The notes beneath the pieces are model-generated. The model saw only the letters and a list, made by a program, of their open reading frames with translations, had not been told where the DNA came from and did not search any database. From assembly GCA_023227695.1 (NCBI GenBank), contig JALNVE010000150.1, positions 1-7,815 of the forward strand: DNA of 7,815 nucleotides. Reading direction: 5' to 3'. Origin of the DNA: Paludibacteraceae bacterium. GTDB taxonomy: Bacteria; Bacteroidota; Bacteroidia; Bacteroidales; Paludibacteraceae. Of the stretch, positions 5,680-7,815 are shown piece by piece. The number at the start of each line of letters is the position of its first letter. Positions within the stretch are counted from its first letter, which is position 1. The translations under genes were made by a program, and so were the position numbers.

Positions 5680-6528
5680 ATGAATATATTAGTAACTGGA
5701 GCCAACGGACAGTTGGGAAACTCCATTCAAAAAATATCAAAAGAGTATCCTTCAAATAACTTTTTCTTCACAGATATGCCAGAGGTGGATATCACCAATT
5801 TGGAGTTGTTGGAGAATTTAATGAAGGAGAATATAATAAATGCCATCATCAACTGTGCTGCTTATACAGCGGTTGATAAGGCTGAAGACAACGAAGCAAT
5901 CGCTGCAAAAATCAATGTAGATGGTCCTCGTAACTTGGCAATTGCGGCTAAAAATGCAAATGCTAAGTTGGTCCACGTCTCTACAGACTATGTATTTAAT
6001 GGTAAGAACAATCTTCCGTTGAAGGAGACTGATACTACTGATCCAATTGGTGCATACGGACGTACAAAACGTGCAGGTGAGGTGGCTGTAGAAGAGGTTG
6101 GTGGTGATTCTATCGTCATTCGTACAGCATGGTTGTACAGTGAGTTCGGAGGAAATTTCGTTAAGACAATGCTTCGTCTAGGAAAAGAGAAAACAGAGAT
6201 GGGGGTTGTTTATGATCAGATAGGAACTCCAACTTATGCAACGGATTTGGCTTACGCCATCATGGATCTTTTGACAAAAGGATTCTCTGGCTTCACACTC
6301 TATCATTTTTCAAATGAGGGTGTAATTAGTTGGTATGATTTTGCGAAGACTATTTTTGATCTTTCTGGCATTGATATCAAGTTAAATGCTTTGGAGAGTT
6401 CTGAATATCCTTCAAAGGCAGAACGTCCCGCTTATAGCGTTTTGAACAAAAAGAAGATTAAGTTAGCAGGTGTTAAGGTACCTTACTGGCGTGACTCTTT
6501 GATTAAATGTTTGGAACTTTTGAAGTAA
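5680..6528 (+). CDS. rfbD: dTDP-4-dehydrorhamnose reductase
   Basis: RmlD reduces dTDP-4-keto-L-rhamnose with NAD(P)H to dTDP-L-rhamnose, the activated rhamnose used for surface polysaccharides. The 282-residue protein is an extended short-chain dehydrogenase/reductase of normal length. It shows the N-terminal Rossmann motif GANGQLG (7-13), NCAAYTAVDKAE (58-69), the STDYVF segment (101-106) and the catalytic YGRTK (Y126, K130). The ATG at 5680 starts at the conserved MNILVTGANG. It is the last gene of the cluster and is followed by a terminator. In many related genomes rfbB sits in the same cluster; here it does not. Confidence 0.97.
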   Translation: MNILVTGANGQLGNSIQKISKEYPSNNFFFTDMPEVDITNLELLENLMKENIINAIINCAAYTAVDKAEDNEAIAAKINVDGPRNLAIAAKNANAKLVHVSTDYVFNGKNNLPLKETDTTDPIGAYGRTKRAGEVAVEEVGGDSIVIRTAWLYSEFGGNFVKTMLRLGKEKTEMGVVYDQIGTPTYATDLAYAIMDLLTKGFSGFTLYHFSNEGVISWYDFAKTIFDLSGIDIKLNALESSEYPSKAERPAYSVLNKKKIKLAGVKVPYWRDSLIKCLELLK

Positions 6529-6551
6529 AAAAGTTTTGAATGATATACAAC

Positions 6552-6600
6552 AAGAGAGGTTCTTCTAGACGAGGGTCAATGAAGACCTCTCTTTTGCCTT
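6552..6600 (+). terminator. Intrinsic terminator of the rfbACD cluster
   Basis: AAGAGAGGT (6552-6560) pairs with ACCTCTCTT (6585-6593). After one unpaired T (6561), CTTC (6562-6565) pairs with GAAG (6581-6584), leaving a 15-base loop (6566-6580). The 13-bp stem runs into a T-rich tract (TTTTGCCTTTT). It lies 23 bases past the rfbD stop and separates rfbACD from manA. Confidence 0.8.
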
Positions 6601-6650
6601 TTATTATAATCAATTACTTATAAAAGTTTTTTTAGAAGGGAAAATAGACT

Positions 6651-6669
6651 TGAGTTTGTTGTAGTTTAG
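6651..6669 (+). promoter_or_regulatory. Candidate promoter region for manA
   Basis: A terminator precedes manA, so a promoter is expected between 6601 and 6706. Two imperfect -7 boxes are visible, TGAGTTTG (6651-6658) and TAGTTTAG (6662-6669), each one mismatch from TAnnTTTG. A T-rich stretch at 6627-6633 lies at a suitable -33 distance from the first. I cannot choose between them. Otherwise 6601-6706 shows only AT-rich sequence. Confidence 0.35.
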
Positions 6670-6706
6670 TAATATTACAACCGAATTGCAAACGCAAAAC
6701 CACGTT

Positions 6707-7687
6707 ATGTATCTTTTGAAATTTGAACCGATATTGAAGGAGGTCATTTGGGGAGGAGAGCAACTTTGTTATTTCAAAGACATCTTGCCTCGAAGAAAAT
6801 CTATTGGTGAGAGTTGGGAAATCTCGACTGTCCCGAATCTCCTGTCTGTAGTCTCTGACGGAGAGTTTGCAGGTATGACTCTTGTTGATTTGATCAAGCA
6901 GGAAAAGGCAAATCTTCTTGGCAAAAAGATATATTCACAGGATAGTGATACGTTACCTTTGTTGTTTAAATTCATGAATACAAAGGACAAGTGCAGTGTT
7001 CAGGTTCATCCGAATGATGAACAAGCTATGTGTATGCATCAGTGCAAAGGGAAAACGGAGATGTGGTATATCATTGATGCTGAACCCGGAGCAGAACTGA
7101 TATCTGGGTTTTCGAAAGAGATGAGTGAAGCTGAATGTCGTAAGGCCATTGCTGAAGGAACCTTAAATGATGTGCTTATGCACCACAAGGTAAAAGCTGG
7201 TGATGTTTTTTATATTCCTGCAGGAAGAATTCATGCGTTGGGAGGAGGTTTGCTGTTATCTGAAATTCAGCAGAGTTCAGATGTTACATATAGAGTTTAC
7301 GACTATAATAGGAAAGATGCGCAAGGCGGTATGCGTCAATTGCATGTGGATGAGGCTATGGCTGTGTTGGATTTTTCCTATGTTCCTAAAGAGAAGATGT
7401 GCAAATCGGTTGCGGCTGATATGTCTGAATCTGTTTCTCTGATAGAAAGTCCTTATTTTAAGGTGAATCTGTTACAGATAAAGTCAGATAGGGAGATGGA
7501 TTATTCAAAATTAGACTCTTTTGTGGTTTATATGTGTACAAAAGGTTCTTGTCTCTTGTCTGCTGATGGAGGTGAGTTTGTCTCTTTAAAACAAGGCGAA
7601 AGTCTTTTGATTCCTGCCTACATGAGTCAATTGAGAATTAAGTCGGCATCAGAAGAAACCAAGATTTTGGAAACATATGTGGATTAG
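6707..7687 (+). CDS. manA: Mannose-6-phosphate isomerase, class I
   Basis: This zinc-dependent cytosolic enzyme interconverts mannose-6-phosphate and fructose-6-phosphate, feeding GDP-mannose and GDP-fucose synthesis or mannose use. The 326-residue length fits the short bacterial class I form. It shows LKFEPILKEVIWGG (4-17), SIGESWEIS (32-40), SVQVHPNDEQA (97-107) with zinc-ligand candidates Q99 and H101, GKTEMWYII with E118, IPAGRIHALGGG (170-181) with H176, and the YRVYDYNR active-site segment (195-202). The C-terminal cupin part (about 245-326) is complete. An in-frame TTG at 6686 would add seven residues with no family support, so the ATG at 6707 is preferred. The gene lies between two terminators and is probably transcribed alone, although next to the rhamnose genes. 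Confidence 0.96.
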   Translation: MYLLKFEPILKEVIWGGEQLCYFKDILPRRKSIGESWEISTVPNLLSVVSDGEFAGMTLVDLIKQEKANLLGKKIYSQDSDTLPLLFKFMNTKDKCSVQVHPNDEQAMCMHQCKGKTEMWYIIDAEPGAELISGFSKEMSEAECRKAIAEGTLNDVLMHHKVKAGDVFYIPAGRIHALGGGLLLSEIQQSSDVTYRVYDYNRKDAQGGMRQLHVDEAMAVLDFSYVPKEKMCKSVAADMSESVSLIESPYFKVNLLQIKSDREMDYSKLDSFVVYMCTKGSCLLSADGGEFVSLKQGESLLIPAYMSQLRIKSASEETKILETYVD

Positions 7688-7749
7688 TTTGAATATTATC
7701 AAGTCCTAAATAAGCGTTACAGGTTTTATTGGACAAACATACTATGATT

Positions 7750-7793
7750 TATCCATTCCAGCAAGCTAGCTTGCTGGAATGGATATTTTTTTT
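7750..7793 (+). terminator. Intrinsic terminator of manA built on a perfect 36-bp palindrome
   Basis: Bases 7750-7785 form an unbroken palindrome: ATCCATTCCAGCAAGC (7751-7766), TA, GCTTGCTGGAATGGAT (7769-7784), extended by a T/A pair at 7750/7785. As RNA this gives a 16-bp perfect stem with a CUAG loop, followed by T8 (7786-7793). It lies 62 bases past the manA stop. The far side has no T run on the minus strand, so it should act mainly for plus-strand transcription. The rest of 7688-7815 has no gene; the last 25 bases are very T-rich. Confidence 0.88.
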
Positions 7794-7815
7794 GATTTGT
7801 ATTTTTTTATTTTGA

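Noticed and set aside
7200..7442. 80-residue plus-strand frame inside manA in another phase
   Set aside because: It overlaps the conserved cupin core of ManA and encodes a Cys/Trp/Phe-rich product with no recognisable feature.
1..7815. CRISPR array, insertion sequence, phage or other mobile element
   Set aside because: There are no regularly spaced direct repeats, no transposase, integrase or recombinase frame, and no abrupt change in base or codon use. The gene content is housekeeping.

Overview
This 7.8 kb window looks like chromosomal core and housekeeping DNA from a member of the Bacteroidia, most likely Bacteroidales. The base composition is moderately AT-rich. Shine-Dalgarno sequences are essentially absent upstream of the start codons. 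Two convincing -7 boxes of the Bacteroidetes form TAnnTTTG lie in the one divergent intergenic region. The gene content (secreted WCGPC thioredoxin, PspC-domain membrane protein, long bacterial-type AhcY, MltF-like transglycosylase) also fits. Genus cannot be decided from the sequence alone.

Layout: (1) 1-1089, the 3' part of an MltF-like membrane-bound lytic transglycosylase, cut by the window edge. (2) 1090-1316, a convergent intergenic region with several inverted repeats and the terminator of ahcY. (3) 1317-2738 on the minus strand, ahcY (S-adenosylhomocysteine hydrolase). (4) 2739-2875, a divergent promoter region. (5) 2876-4209, a two-gene unit of a PspC-domain membrane protein and a secreted thioredoxin-fold protein, ended by a strong terminator that overlaps the thioredoxin reading frame. 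(6) 4257-6528, a tight rfbA-rfbC-rfbD cluster for dTDP-L-rhamnose, followed by a terminator. (7) 6707-7687, manA (mannose-6-phosphate isomerase), followed by a perfect 36-bp palindrome and a T8 tract acting as terminator.

How the genes work together: rfbA, rfbC and rfbD supply three of the four steps from glucose-1-phosphate to dTDP-L-rhamnose. The second-step enzyme, RfbB (dTDP-glucose 4,6-dehydratase), is not in the cluster and must be encoded elsewhere if the pathway works. ManA links fructose-6-phosphate to mannose-6-phosphate and so to GDP-mannose or GDP-fucose, giving a loose surface-sugar neighbourhood. AhcY recycles S-adenosylhomocysteine and stands alone. The transglycosylase, PspC protein and exported thioredoxin all act at the cell envelope.

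I did not find a previously undescribed system. The most unusual feature is the 3' end of the thioredoxin gene. Its stop codon lies beyond an intrinsic terminator hairpin, and an A8 run lies just upstream, where a one-base slip in either direction would give a stop before the hairpin. Other points worth a look are the missing rfbB, the nested inverted repeats around the ahcY terminator, and the structured mltF-ahcY intergenic region.
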